Positions 17,208 through 25,652 of a DNA stretch of 64,000 nucleotides are shown here, piece after piece. Within the stretch, counting starts at the first letter, position 1; each line of letters starts with the position of its first letter. This DNA comes from an uncultured Acetatifactor sp. (GTDB taxonomy: Bacteria > Bacillota > Clostridia > Lachnospirales > Lachnospiraceae): positions 8,417 through 72,416 of the forward strand of contig CAKRRD010000006.1 of NCBI GenBank assembly GCA_934394815.1, read 5' to 3'. The position numbers and the translations under genes are program-made. The notes under the pieces are model-generated. The model made no database searches. It was not told where the DNA came from and saw only the letters and a list, made by a program, of their open reading frames with translations.

Positions 17208-18275
17208 ATGAGCGATAAAGATACTTACAGAATGCATACCAAGGTAATACAGATCGGAGACCGGAAGATCGGCGGCGGGAATCCCATTGCCATCCAGTCC
17301 ATGACCAATACGAAGACGGAAGATGTGAAGACGACGGTGGAGCAGATCCTGCGTCTGGAGAAGGCAGGCTGTGAGATCATCCGCTGCACGGTGCCGACGT
17401 TGGAGGCGGCAGCAGCCATCCGCGAGATCAAAAAGCAGATCCATATTCCCCTGGTGGCGGATATTCATTTTGACTACCGCATGGCTCTGGCAGCCATCGA
17501 GAACGGAGCCGACAAGATCCGTATCAATCCCGGCAATATCGGAAGCGTAGAACGGGTGAAGGCTGTGGTCAACGCGGCAAAGGAGCGGAATATTCCGATC
17601 CGTGTGGGTGTAAACAGCGGTTCCCTGGAGAAGTCTCTGGTAGAAAAATACGGCGGCGTGACCGCGGAAGGTATTGTGGAGAGCGCACTGGACAAAGTAC
17701 ACATGATCGAAGATTTGGGGTATGACAATCTGGTCATCAGTATCAAGTCCTCGGATGTACTGATGTGTGTGAAAGCCCATGAACTGCTGGCAGGACGTAC
17801 CGTATATCCTCTGCATGTGGGCATTACCGAATCCGGTACGGTGAACAGCGGCAACATCAAGTCTGCCATCGGTCTGTCCCTGATCTTAAGCCAGGGCATC
17901 GGCGATACCATCCGGGTATCCCTGACGGGAGATCCTGTGGAGGAGATCAAGTCCGCGAAGCTGATCCTGCGCACCCTGGGACTGCGCAAGGGCGGCATTG
18001 AAGTCGTATCCTGTCCCACCTGCGGCAGAACCCAGATCAATCTGATCGATCTGGCAACCAAAGTGGAGAAGCTGGTGGAGGATTATCCTTTGGATATCAA
18101 GGTGGCCGTTATGGGCTGCGTGGTAAACGGCCCCGGAGAAGCGAAGGAAGCGGATCTGGGTGTTGCGGGCGGCATCGGAGAAGGATTGTTGATCAGGCAC
18201 GGAGAGATCGTGAAGAAACTCCCGGAGGATCAGCTGCTTCCCGCCTTGAAAGAGGAATTGGATCATTGGAGTTGA
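17208..18275 (+). CDS. ispG: 4-hydroxy-3-methylbut-2-en-1-yl diphosphate synthase
   Basis: 355 residues. IspG (GcpE) reduces methylerythritol cyclodiphosphate to HMBPP in the MEP pathway of isoprenoid synthesis, using a 4Fe-4S cluster. The N-terminal TIM-barrel part shows GGGNPIAIQSMTNTKTEDV and LVADIHFDYRMAL; the cluster ligands are in VSCPTCGRTQ (Cys about 269 and 272) and MGCVVNGPGEA (Cys about 304). Full length and intact. polC starts 5 bases after its stop, so the two are co-transcribed. Confidence 0.97.
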   Translation: MSDKDTYRMHTKVIQIGDRKIGGGNPIAIQSMTNTKTEDVKTTVEQILRLEKAGCEIIRCTVPTLEAAAAIREIKKQIHIPLVADIHFDYRMALAAIENGADKIRINPGNIGSVERVKAVVNAAKERNIPIRVGVNSGSLEKSLVEKYGGVTAEGIVESALDKVHMIEDLGYDNLVISIKSSDVLMCVKAHELLAGRTVYPLHVGITESGTVNSGNIKSAIGLSLILSQGIGDTIRVSLTGDPVEEIKSAKLILRTLGLRKGGIEVVSCPTCGRTQINLIDLATKVEKLVEDYPLDIKVAVMGCVVNGPGEAKEADLGVAGGIGEGLLIRHGEIVKKLPEDQLLPALKEELDHWS

Positions 18276-18280
18276 AGTAG

Positions 18281-21200
18281 ATGAGTAAACCTTTTTTTGA
18301 AGTATTTCCGGCATTACAGTTAAATGCAGATATTCGTGACCTTATGGGGCAGACGGAGGTGGAGAGAGTCTCGGCGACAAAACGCAGAGACTTTCTTCGG
18401 GTGTACTTAAAAAGTACCCGCCTGATCCAGAAGGCGGATATCTGGACCACGGAACAGGAGATCAAAAAGCAGCTGTTCCCCCAGGCCAATCTGACGGTAA
18501 AAATATACGAAAAGTTTGAACTGTCTTCCCAGTACAATCCGGAAAAACTGATGGACATCTATAAGGACAGTATTCTGGAAGAATTCCGGGAATACAGCCA
18601 TATCCAGTATAATGCCCTGAAGACGGCCAAAATCGAATATCCTTCCGGGAATGAGATGCTCTTAACCATGGAAGATACGGTGTTAAACCGCAGCATGGAA
18701 GGGGAGATTCTGCAGATCCTCGAGAAGATTCTGGTGGAACGCTGTGGATTCTCCGTGAAGATCCATACGGCTTATGTGGAAAAAGAGACCGGACGGTTCC
18801 AGGAGGAAGAGGAAGCCAAGATCCGGCTGAAGGTGGATGCCATTTACAGCCGTACCAAGGGAAGAAGAGAGGAAGCGGAGCATACGGCACCGGGAGAAGG
18901 CGGACAGAGCACAGCGCAGGCTCCGGAAGCTGCAAAGGCGGAAGAGCCTGCCCCGAAGCAAAAGACCGAGAATGCAGGCGGCGTGACCAAAAGCTTTCAG
19001 GGCGGCGGCCGCGGCGAATTCAAGCGTGGCGAGTTCAAAAAAGGCGAGTTTCGTAAGGGCGGCAATTTTGAAAAAGGTGCCTTGAAGAGATCGGATAATC
19101 CGGATGTCATTTACGGCCGGGATTTCGAAGAAGAAGCCATGAAGATCGAGGAACTCATCGGAGAGATGGGGGAAGTGGTCATCCGGGGTAAGGTATTGTC
19201 CGTGGACACCCGTGACATCAAGAATGAGAAGACTATTATCATCTTCAACATCTCTGATTTTACGGATACCATGACAATCAAAATGTTCGTGCGTACCGAG
19301 CAGGTGAAGGAAGTGACCGGGGATATCAAGCCGGGGGCCTTCTTAAAAGTCAAGGGTATCTGTATGATGGATAAGTTCGACCACGAACTGGCCATCGGTT
19401 CCATTGCAGGCATCAAGAAGATACCGGATTTTACCAATACGAGAATGGACACCTCCGCCAGAAAACGTGTGGAGCTGCACTGCCATACGAAGATGAGTGA
19501 TATGGACGGTGTCTCCGAGGCCAAGGACATTGTAAAACGTGCCTATAAATGGGGCCATCGGGCCATCGCTATTACGGATCACGGCGTGGTGCAGAGTTTT
19601 ACCGATGCAAACCATGTCTGGGACGATCTGTGGAAAGCGGAAAAGGGCAAGCGGAAGGAAGCCGGAGACGAGAATCCGGACAAACAGGATTTCTTCAAGA
19701 TCATCTACGGCGTGGAAGCCTATCTGGTGGATGATCTGAAGGAGATCGTGACAAATGACAGGGGACAAGGACTGCATGAGGACTATGTGGTGTTTGATAT
19801 CGAGACCACGGGATTTTCCCCGGTGAATAACCGGATCATCGAGATCGGTGCGGTAAAGGTGTCCGGTGGGGAGATCGTGGATCGCTTTTCCACCTTTGTC
19901 AATCCGGATGTGCCGATTCCCTTCGAGATCGAGAAGCTGACCAGCATCCGGGACGAGGATGTTATGGATTCCCCGCAGATCGACGTGATCCTGCCCCGGT
20001 TTTTACAGTTCTGCGAAGGCTGTATCATGGTGGCCCACAATGCCAGCTTTGATATGAGCTTCATTATGGAGAACTGCAGAAGACTGGGATACCCGCAGGA
20101 GTTTACCTATGTGGATACCGTGGGTATTTCCAGAGTATTATTGAAGAATCAGTCGAAACACACGCTGGATGCGGTGGCAAAGACCTTGGGGATATCGTTG
20201 GAGAATCATCACAGAGCGGTGGATGATGCAGAGTGTACGGCCCATATTTTCGTGAAATTTATTAAAATGCTGGAAGAACAGGACATTCACAATCTGACGG
20301 AGGTCAATGCCCTGGGAGCTTCCAGCGTGGATGCCGTAAAGAAGATGCCTTCTTACCATGCCATCATTCTGGCGAAAAATGATCTGGGGCGTATCAATCT
20401 GTATCGTTTGGTGTCCCAGTCCCATCTGACGTATTTTAACAAACATCCCCGGATTCCCAAGAGTCTGGTGATGAAGTACAGAGAGGGACTGATTCTGGGA
20501 AGTGCCTGCGAGGCGGGAGAACTGTACCGGGCGCTGTTAGACGGGCAGTCGGATGCCCAGATCGCCAGACTGGTGAAATTCTACGATTATCTGGAGATCC
20601 AGCCCTGTGGCAACAATAAATTCATGATCGCCTCGGAGCGTGTGAGGAATGTAAATTCCATAGAGGATATCCAGAACATCAACCGGAAGATCGTGTCGCT
20701 GGGAGAGCAGTTCCACAAGCCGGTAGTGGCTACCTGTGACGTGCATTTCCTGGATCCCGAGGATGAGGTCTACCGCCGTATCATCATGGCGGGACGAGGC
20801 TTCGATGATGCGGACGATCAGGCACCGTTGTATTTACATACCACGGAAGAGATGCTGGAAGAGTTTTCCTACCTGGGCAGTGACAAGGCGGAAGAGATCG
20901 TTATTACCAATACGAATATGATCGCGGATATGATCGAGACCATTGCACCGGTGCGCCCGGACAAATGTCCTCCGGTCATTCCCGACAGTGATAAGACCCT
21001 GACGGAGATCTGTTACAACAGGGCCCACGAGATCTACGGACCCGATCTGCCCCAGATCGTTGAGGCCAGACTGGAAAAGGAACTGAATTCCATTATTAAA
21101 AACGGATTCGCCGTAATGTATATCATCGCACAGAAACTGGTATGGAAGTCCGTGGAGGACGGTTATCTGGTAGGTTCCCGTGGATCGGTAGGAAGCTCCT

Positions 21201-22879
21201 TCGTGGCCACCATGGCGGGAATCACGGAGGTCAACCCCTTAAGCCCGCATTATTATTGCAGCAAGTGTCACTATGTGGATTTTGACAGTGACGAAGTCAG
21301 GGCCTATGCCGGTAAGGCGGGAATCGATATGCCCGACAAGGTATGTCCGGTGTGCGGAGAAAAGCTCCATAAGGACGGATTTGATATTCCTTTCGAGACA
21401 TTTTTGGGATTCAAGGGAGACAAGGAGCCGGATATCGACCTGAACTTCTCCGGTGAGTATCAGTCCAAGGCTCATAAATATACCGAGGTTATCTTCGGTG
21501 CGGGACAGACCTTCCGTGCCGGAACCATTGCAACGCTGGCGGATAAGACAGCCTTCGGTTATGTGAAAAATTATTTTGAAGAGCGTGGCGTTCATAAGCG
21601 GACCAGCGAGATTGACCGTATCGCTTCGGGATGCACCGGAGTACGACGCAGTACCGGTCAGCACCCCGGCGGAATCGTCGTGCTGCCGCTGGGACAGGAT
21701 ATCAACTCCTTCACCCCGGTACAGCATCCCGCCAATGATATGACCACGGATACCATAACCACACACTTTGATTACCATTCCATCGACCATAACCTGCTGA
21801 AGCTGGATATTCTGGGACACGATGATCCTACCATGATCCGTATGCTGCAGGATCTGACGGGAAGAGATCCCCTGACGATTCCTCTGGACGGGCAGGATGT
21901 CATGAGCCTGTTCCAGAACACGGATGCACTGGGCATTACCCCGGAGCAGATCGGCGGAACGAAGCTGGGGGCATTAGGAATCCCGGAGTTCGGTACGGAT
22001 TTCGCCATGCAGATGGTTATCGATGCCAAGCCGAAAGCCTTTTCCGATCTGGTGCGTATCTCCGGTCTGTCCCATGGTACCAATGTATGGCTGGGTAATG
22101 CACAGGATCTGATCATGAGCGGCGTGGCAACGATTTCCACCGCCATCTGTACCCGTGACGATATCATGCTGTATCTGATCCAGATGGGCGTGGAATCGGA
22201 AAAGTCTTTTAAAATCATGGAAGCCGTGCGTAAAGGTATGGTGGCGAAGGGCAGATGTGCCATGTGGGAGGAGTGGAAAGCAGATATGCTGGCTCACGAT
22301 GTACCCCAGTGGTATATCGAATCCTGCCAGAAGATCGAGTACATGTTCCCCAAAGCTCATGCGGCAGCGTACGTTATGATGGCATGGCGTATCGCCTACT
22401 GTAAGATCCATTATCCGTTAGCTTATTACGGAGCCTTTTTCAGTATCCGCGCCAAGGCATTTTCCTACGAGATCATGTGCCAGGGACAGAAGCATTTGGA
22501 GAGCGTCATGGCGGATTACAAAAAACGGCAGGATTCTCTTTCTAATAAGGAAAAGGATGCCATGGGCGATATGCGTATCGTACAGGAGATGTATGCGAGA
22601 GGCTTCGAGTTTGAACCTATCGACATCTTCCGGGCACAGTCCAGATCGTTCCAGATCGTGGATGGAAAATTAATGCCGTCCTTAAACAGTATTGACGGAC
22701 TGGGAGAGAAGGCGGCGGATGCCATTGTGGAAGCCGCCAAGGATGGCCCGTTCCTGTCCAAGGATGATTTCCGTCAGAGAACCAAAGTCTCCAAGACCAT
22801 CATCGACCTGATGGATTCGTTAGGACTGTTGGGAGATCTGCCGGAGTCAAATCAGATCAGTATCTTTGACCTGGTGTAA
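18281..22879 (+). CDS. polC: DNA polymerase III PolC-type alpha subunit
   Basis: 1532 residues, somewhat longer than the Bacillus protein. PolC is the main replicative polymerase of low-GC Gram-positives. Layout: N-terminal domain, a low-complexity linker (about 190-275) with repeated GEFKRGEFKKGEF units, OB fold, PHP domain from about 396 (VELHCHTKMSDMDGV), inserted DnaQ-like 3'-5' exonuclease from about 500 (FDIETTGFSP), PHP remainder, and the polymerase core with SRGSVGSSFVATMAGI (about 965), a zinc knuckle CSKCHY...CPVCGE and the catalytic EPDIDLNFSG (about 1050). The linker explains the extra length. Translationally close to ispG. No stop or frameshift seen. Confidence 0.97.
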   Translation: MSKPFFEVFPALQLNADIRDLMGQTEVERVSATKRRDFLRVYLKSTRLIQKADIWTTEQEIKKQLFPQANLTVKIYEKFELSSQYNPEKLMDIYKDSILEEFREYSHIQYNALKTAKIEYPSGNEMLLTMEDTVLNRSMEGEILQILEKILVERCGFSVKIHTAYVEKETGRFQEEEEAKIRLKVDAIYSRTKGRREEAEHTAPGEGGQSTAQAPEAAKAEEPAPKQKTENAGGVTKSFQGGGRGEFKRGEFKKGEFRKGGNFEKGALKRSDNPDVIYGRDFEEEAMKIEELIGEMGEVVIRGKVLSVDTRDIKNEKTIIIFNISDFTDTMTIKMFVRTEQVKEVTGDIKPGAFLKVKGICMMDKFDHELAIGSIAGIKKIPDFTNTRMDTSARKRVELHCHTKMSDMDGVSEAKDIVKRAYKWGHRAIAITDHGVVQSFTDANHVWDDLWKAEKGKRKEAGDENPDKQDFFKIIYGVEAYLVDDLKEIVTNDRGQGLHEDYVVFDIETTGFSPVNNRIIEIGAVKVSGGEIVDRFSTFVNPDVPIPFEIEKLTSIRDEDVMDSPQIDVILPRFLQFCEGCIMVAHNASFDMSFIMENCRRLGYPQEFTYVDTVGISRVLLKNQSKHTLDAVAKTLGISLENHHRAVDDAECTAHIFVKFIKMLEEQDIHNLTEVNALGASSVDAVKKMPSYHAIILAKNDLGRINLYRLVSQSHLTYFNKHPRIPKSLVMKYREGLILGSACEAGELYRALLDGQSDAQIARLVKFYDYLEIQPCGNNKFMIASERVRNVNSIEDIQNINRKIVSLGEQFHKPVVATCDVHFLDPEDEVYRRIIMAGRGFDDADDQAPLYLHTTEEMLEEFSYLGSDKAEEIVITNTNMIADMIETIAPVRPDKCPPVIPDSDKTLTEICYNRAHEIYGPDLPQIVEARLEKELNSIIKNGFAVMYIIAQKLVWKSVEDGYLVGSRGSVGSSFVATMAGITEVNPLSPHYYCSKCHYVDFDSDEVRAYAGKAGIDMPDKVCPVCGEKLHKDGFDIPFETFLGFKGDKEPDIDLNFSGEYQSKAHKYTEVIFGAGQTFRAGTIATLADKTAFGYVKNYFEERGVHKRTSEIDRIASGCTGVRRSTGQHPGGIVVLPLGQDINSFTPVQHPANDMTTDTITTHFDYHSIDHNLLKLDILGHDDPTMIRMLQDLTGRDPLTIPLDGQDVMSLFQNTDALGITPEQIGGTKLGALGIPEFGTDFAMQMVIDAKPKAFSDLVRISGLSHGTNVWLGNAQDLIMSGVATISTAICTRDDIMLYLIQMGVESEKSFKIMEAVRKGMVAKGRCAMWEEWKADMLAHDVPQWYIESCQKIEYMFPKAHAAAYVMMAWRIAYCKIHYPLAYYGAFFSIRAKAFSYEIMCQGQKHLESVMADYKKRQDSLSNKEKDAMGDMRIVQEMYARGFEFEPIDIFRAQSRSFQIVDGKLMPSLNSIDGLGEKAADAIVEAAKDGPFLSKDDFRQRTKVSKTIIDLMDSLGLLGDLPESNQISIFDLV

Positions 22880-22927
22880 CAGCTCAGCATGGTATGACTG
22901 AACTGTGTCCTGAAAATTTTTAAAAAA

Positions 22928-22972
22928 AGTACTTGCATTTTTTCGACATCTCCATTATACTATGCAAGTACT
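22928..22972 (+). promoter_or_regulatory. Inverted repeat: probable polC terminator enclosing the tRNA-Glu promoter
   Basis: AGTACTTGCAT and ATGCAAGTACT are perfect 11-bp inverted copies 23 bases apart; four flanking A/T pairs extend the match with one mismatch. The right arm is followed by GTTTT, so polC mRNA could form a long-looped terminator. The left arm contains the minus-35 box of the tRNA promoter. Confidence 0.55.
22933..22961 (+). promoter_or_regulatory. Sigma-A promoter of the first tRNA-Glu
   Basis: TTGCAT and TATACT with an exact 17-base spacer, placing the start point about 10 bases before the tRNA. Confidence 0.85.
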
Positions 22973-22979
22973 GTTTTGT

Positions 22980-23051
22980 GGCTGATTGGTCAAGCGGTTA
23001 AGACGTCGCCCTCTCACGGCGAAAACAGGGGTTCGATTCCCCTATCAGCTG
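22980..23051 (+). tRNA. tRNA-Glu (anticodon CTC)
   Basis: A 72-base cloverleaf. Acceptor arms GGCTGAT/ATCAGCT pair with one G-U at the end; D arm GTCAAGCGGTTAAGAC; anticodon stem TCGCC/GGCGA with loop CTCTCAC, giving CTC; T arm AGGGG/CCCCT with loop TTCGATT. CCA is not encoded. A glutamate tRNA reading TTC is not in the window. Confidence 0.95.
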
Positions 23052-23054
23052 CTC

Positions 23055-23100
23055 TTTGAAAATTGTAGAAATTTTTCAAAAAATACTTGCAATTTTCAAA
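23055..23100 (+). repeat. Inverted repeat between the two tRNA-Glu genes
   Basis: TTTGAAAATTG and CAATTTTCAAA are perfect 11-bp inverted copies with a 24-base gap. The right arm overlaps the minus-35 box of the second promoter. The region is very A+T rich and has no T run after it, so its role is uncertain. Confidence 0.45.
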
Positions 23101-23115
23101 AGAATGTATTATACT
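23087..23115 (+). promoter_or_regulatory. Sigma-A promoter of the second tRNA-Glu
   Basis: TTGCAA and TATACT with a 17-base spacer, 24 bases before the tRNA. Confidence 0.85.
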
Positions 23116-23139
23116 GAACAAGGTTCGTAAGTAACCTAT

Positions 23140-23211
23140 GGCTGATTGGTCAAGCGGTTAAGACGTCGCCCTCTCACGGCGAAAACAGGGGTTCGATTCC
23201 CCTATCAGCTG
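23140..23211 (+). tRNA. tRNA-Glu (anticodon CTC), second copy
   Basis: Identical base for base to the copy at 22980, 160 bases further on. Each copy has its own promoter, while only the second is followed by a clear terminator. Confidence 0.95.
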
Positions 23212-23246
23212 CTTATTCTTTAACAGAATAGCCCAACCCTGAAAAG

Positions 23247-23286
23247 TGTCGGAAAGCATGAATGCAAGCTTTCGGGCATTTTTTTA
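23247..23286 (+). terminator. Terminator after the tRNA-Glu pair
   Basis: GAAAGC pairs with GCTTTC, extended by four weaker outer pairs (TGTC with GGCA) after one mismatch, followed by seven T. Confidence 0.75.
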
Positions 23287-23331
23287 TTGTCTGTTCTCAT
23301 ATGATGGCATCGCAATCGCGAAAAAATTTTC

Positions 23332-23360
23332 TTGCCATTCCCTTTTTTTTGTTGTATAGT
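23332..23360 (+). promoter_or_regulatory. Sigma-A promoter of topA
   Basis: TTGCCA and TATAGT with a 17-base, T-rich spacer, about 90 bases before the topA start. Confidence 0.7.
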
Positions 23361-23453
23361 GGTTCACGATTACTCAAAGTAGGGGAAAATACGGCAAAGA
23401 GGCGGGAACCGGATGCCGTAGATCCGTAGACAGACGGGTAGATGGGAGTGCAT

Positions 23454-25529
23454 ATGGCAAAATATTTAGTAATTGTAGAGTCACCGGCCAAGGTGAAGAC
23501 AATCAAAAAGTTTTTGGGAGCAAATTATGAGGTTATGGCCAGCCAGGGGCATGTGAGGGACCTGCCCAAGAGCCAGCTGGGTTTTGATCCGGAGCATGAT
23601 TATGAACCGAAATATATTACCATTCGTGGAAAGGGAGACCTGCTGGCTTCTCTGCGCAAGGAAGTGAAGAAGGCAGAAAAAGTCTATCTCGCAACCGACC
23701 CGGACCGCGAGGGAGAAGCCATTTCCTGGCATTTATATTACGCCTTGAAACTGGAAAATAAAAAAGTATATCGTATCACCTTCAATGAGATCACCAAGAA
23801 TGCGGTCAGGGAATCCTTGAAGAATGCCAGAGAGATCGATATGAATCTGGTGGATGCCCAGCAGGCGAGACGTATGCTGGATCGTATGGTAGGCTATCGG
23901 ATTTCCCCTCTTCTGTGGGCAAAAATCAAGCGAGGCTTAAGCGCCGGCCGCGTTCAGTCCGTGGCACTGCGCATCATCTGCGACAGAGAAGACGAGATCA
24001 ACGCATTCATTCCGGAGGAATACTGGTCTCTGGACGTGAACCTGAAGGTAAAGGGCGAGAAGAAGCCTATTTGTGCAAAATATTACGGTACCACAGAGAA
24101 AAAACAGGGAATTACCAGCAGGGAACAGGCAGAGGGTATCATGGATTCCCTGAAAGATGCAAAATATGAGGTAAAGGAAGTACGCCATGGGGAACGAGTG
24201 AAAAAAGCCCCTCTTCCCTTCACCACATCCACCTTGCAGCAGGAGGCCAGCAAGGTACTGAATTTCTCCACCCAGAAGACCATGCGTCTGGCACAGCAGT
24301 TATATGAAGGCGTGGATATCAAGGGAGAGGGTACGGTCGGTCTGATCACCTACCTGCGTACCGATTCCACCCGTGTATCGGAAGAAGCGGAGGCACAGGC
24401 GGCGGAATTCATCGATGCTCATTACGGTGAGAAATACAAGACCGCGGCAGCTACGGAGAAAAAGAACAGCCAGAAGATCCAGGATGCTCACGAAGCCATC
24501 CGCCCTACGGATCTGAACCGCATGCCTATTGCCATTAAGGAGCAGCTGCCCAGAGATCTGTTCCGTCTGTACCAGCTGATCTGGAAGCGTTTCGTGGCAA
24601 GCCGCATGAGTGCTGCACAGTATGATACCACTTCCGTGAAGATCCAGGCAAAGGATCAGATCTTTACGCTGGCAGCTTCCAGAATGCGTTTTGACGGTTT
24701 CATGAGCGTCTATACACAGGAAGATGACAAGGAAGAAGAAAACGTGCTGGGTGGTAATCTGGATGAGAACAGCGTACTGGTATTCCAGAGCTTTGATCCG
24801 AAGCAGCATTTTACCCAGCCCCCCGCACATTATACCGAGGCAAGTCTGGTACGAGCCATGGAAGAACTGGGCATCGGACGTCCCAGTACCTACGCACCGA
24901 CCATCACCACCATCCTTGCCAGAAGATACATTGCCAAGGAGAACCGCAACCTCTACGTTACGGAGCTGGGCGAAGTGGTCAATAACATGATGAAAGAGGC
25001 ATTTCCCTCCATTGTGGACGTGAATTTCACTGCGAATATGGAAGCCCTTCTGGACGGAGTGGAAGAAGGCACGGTAAAATGGAAGACTATCGTATCCAAT
25101 TTCTATCCGGATCTGGACGAAGCTGTAAAAAAGGCGGAGAAGGATCTGGCAGAGGTGACCATTGCGGATGAGGAGTCCGACGAGATCTGCGACCAGTGCG
25201 GCAGACGCATGGTGATCAAATACGGCCCCCACGGCAGATTTCTGGCATGTCCCGGATTCCCGGAGTGCCGCAATACCAAGCCTTATTTTGAGAAGATCGG
25301 TGTGGCCTGCCCGAAGTGCGGCAAGGACATTGTTTTAAAAAAGACCAAAAAAGGCAGAAAATATTATGGCTGTATCGACAATCCGGAATGCGATTTCATG
25401 GTATGGCAGAAGCCATCGGGAGAAAAATGTCCCCGCTGCGGCAAATTGCTGTTGGAAAAGGGCAATAAACTGGTCTGCATGGATGAACAGTGCGGTTATG
25501 TGAAAAATAAACCGACGGAAGAGAATTAG
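23454..25529 (+). CDS. topA: DNA topoisomerase I
   Basis: 691 residues from ATG 23454 (GGGAG 5 bases upstream); an ATG four codons earlier lacks a ribosome site. TopA relaxes negative supercoils by single-strand passage. TOPRIM motifs KYLVIVESPAKVKTI and ATDPDREGEAISWHL are present, and the catalytic tyrosine lies in GLITYLRTDSTRVS (about 299). The C terminus holds three zinc ribbons: CDQCGR...CPGFPEC, CPKCGK...CIDNPEC and CPRCGK...CMDEQC. Complete. codY follows, a conserved neighbour in Clostridia. Confidence 0.97.
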   Translation: MAKYLVIVESPAKVKTIKKFLGANYEVMASQGHVRDLPKSQLGFDPEHDYEPKYITIRGKGDLLASLRKEVKKAEKVYLATDPDREGEAISWHLYYALKLENKKVYRITFNEITKNAVRESLKNAREIDMNLVDAQQARRMLDRMVGYRISPLLWAKIKRGLSAGRVQSVALRIICDREDEINAFIPEEYWSLDVNLKVKGEKKPICAKYYGTTEKKQGITSREQAEGIMDSLKDAKYEVKEVRHGERVKKAPLPFTTSTLQQEASKVLNFSTQKTMRLAQQLYEGVDIKGEGTVGLITYLRTDSTRVSEEAEAQAAEFIDAHYGEKYKTAAATEKKNSQKIQDAHEAIRPTDLNRMPIAIKEQLPRDLFRLYQLIWKRFVASRMSAAQYDTTSVKIQAKDQIFTLAASRMRFDGFMSVYTQEDDKEEENVLGGNLDENSVLVFQSFDPKQHFTQPPAHYTEASLVRAMEELGIGRPSTYAPTITTILARRYIAKENRNLYVTELGEVVNNMMKEAFPSIVDVNFTANMEALLDGVEEGTVKWKTIVSNFYPDLDEAVKKAEKDLAEVTIADEESDEICDQCGRRMVIKYGPHGRFLACPGFPECRNTKPYFEKIGVACPKCGKDIVLKKTKKGRKYYGCIDNPECDFMVWQKPSGEKCPRCGKLLLEKGNKLVCMDEQCGYVKNKPTEEN

Positions 25530-25545
25530 TTTTGTATACTGTCAG

Positions 25546-25560
25546 AATTTTCTCATAAAT
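25546..25560 (+). promoter_or_regulatory. Possible CodY box upstream of codY
   Basis: AATTTTCTCATAAAT matches the CodY consensus AATTTTCWGAAAATT at 12 of 15 positions. It lies 14 bases upstream of the minus-35 box of codY, compatible with self-control. The region is A+T rich, so chance is possible. Confidence 0.4.
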
Positions 25561-25574
25561 TAACGCTATTTTCA

Positions 25575-25603
25575 TTGTAATCTGAAATTACATGTGCTAC
25601 AAT
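25575..25603 (+). promoter_or_regulatory. Sigma-A promoter of codY
   Basis: TTGTAA and TACAAT with a 17-base spacer, about 50 bases before the start codon. Confidence 0.7.
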
Positions 25604-25652
25604 GTGCATAACATCTGGTGGTTTCGCAGTATGTGTAGACGGAGGAAGATAG

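Noticed and set aside
22980..23211. The tRNA-Glu duplication as an integration site (attL/attR) of a mobile element
   Set aside because: Only about 90 bases lie between the copies, there is no integrase nearby, and each copy has its own promoter.
24300..25232. A 310-codon minus-strand frame opposite topA, and a similar one opposite fliF (28119-29057)
   Set aside because: Both overlap full-length, recognised genes and show no protein-like motifs.
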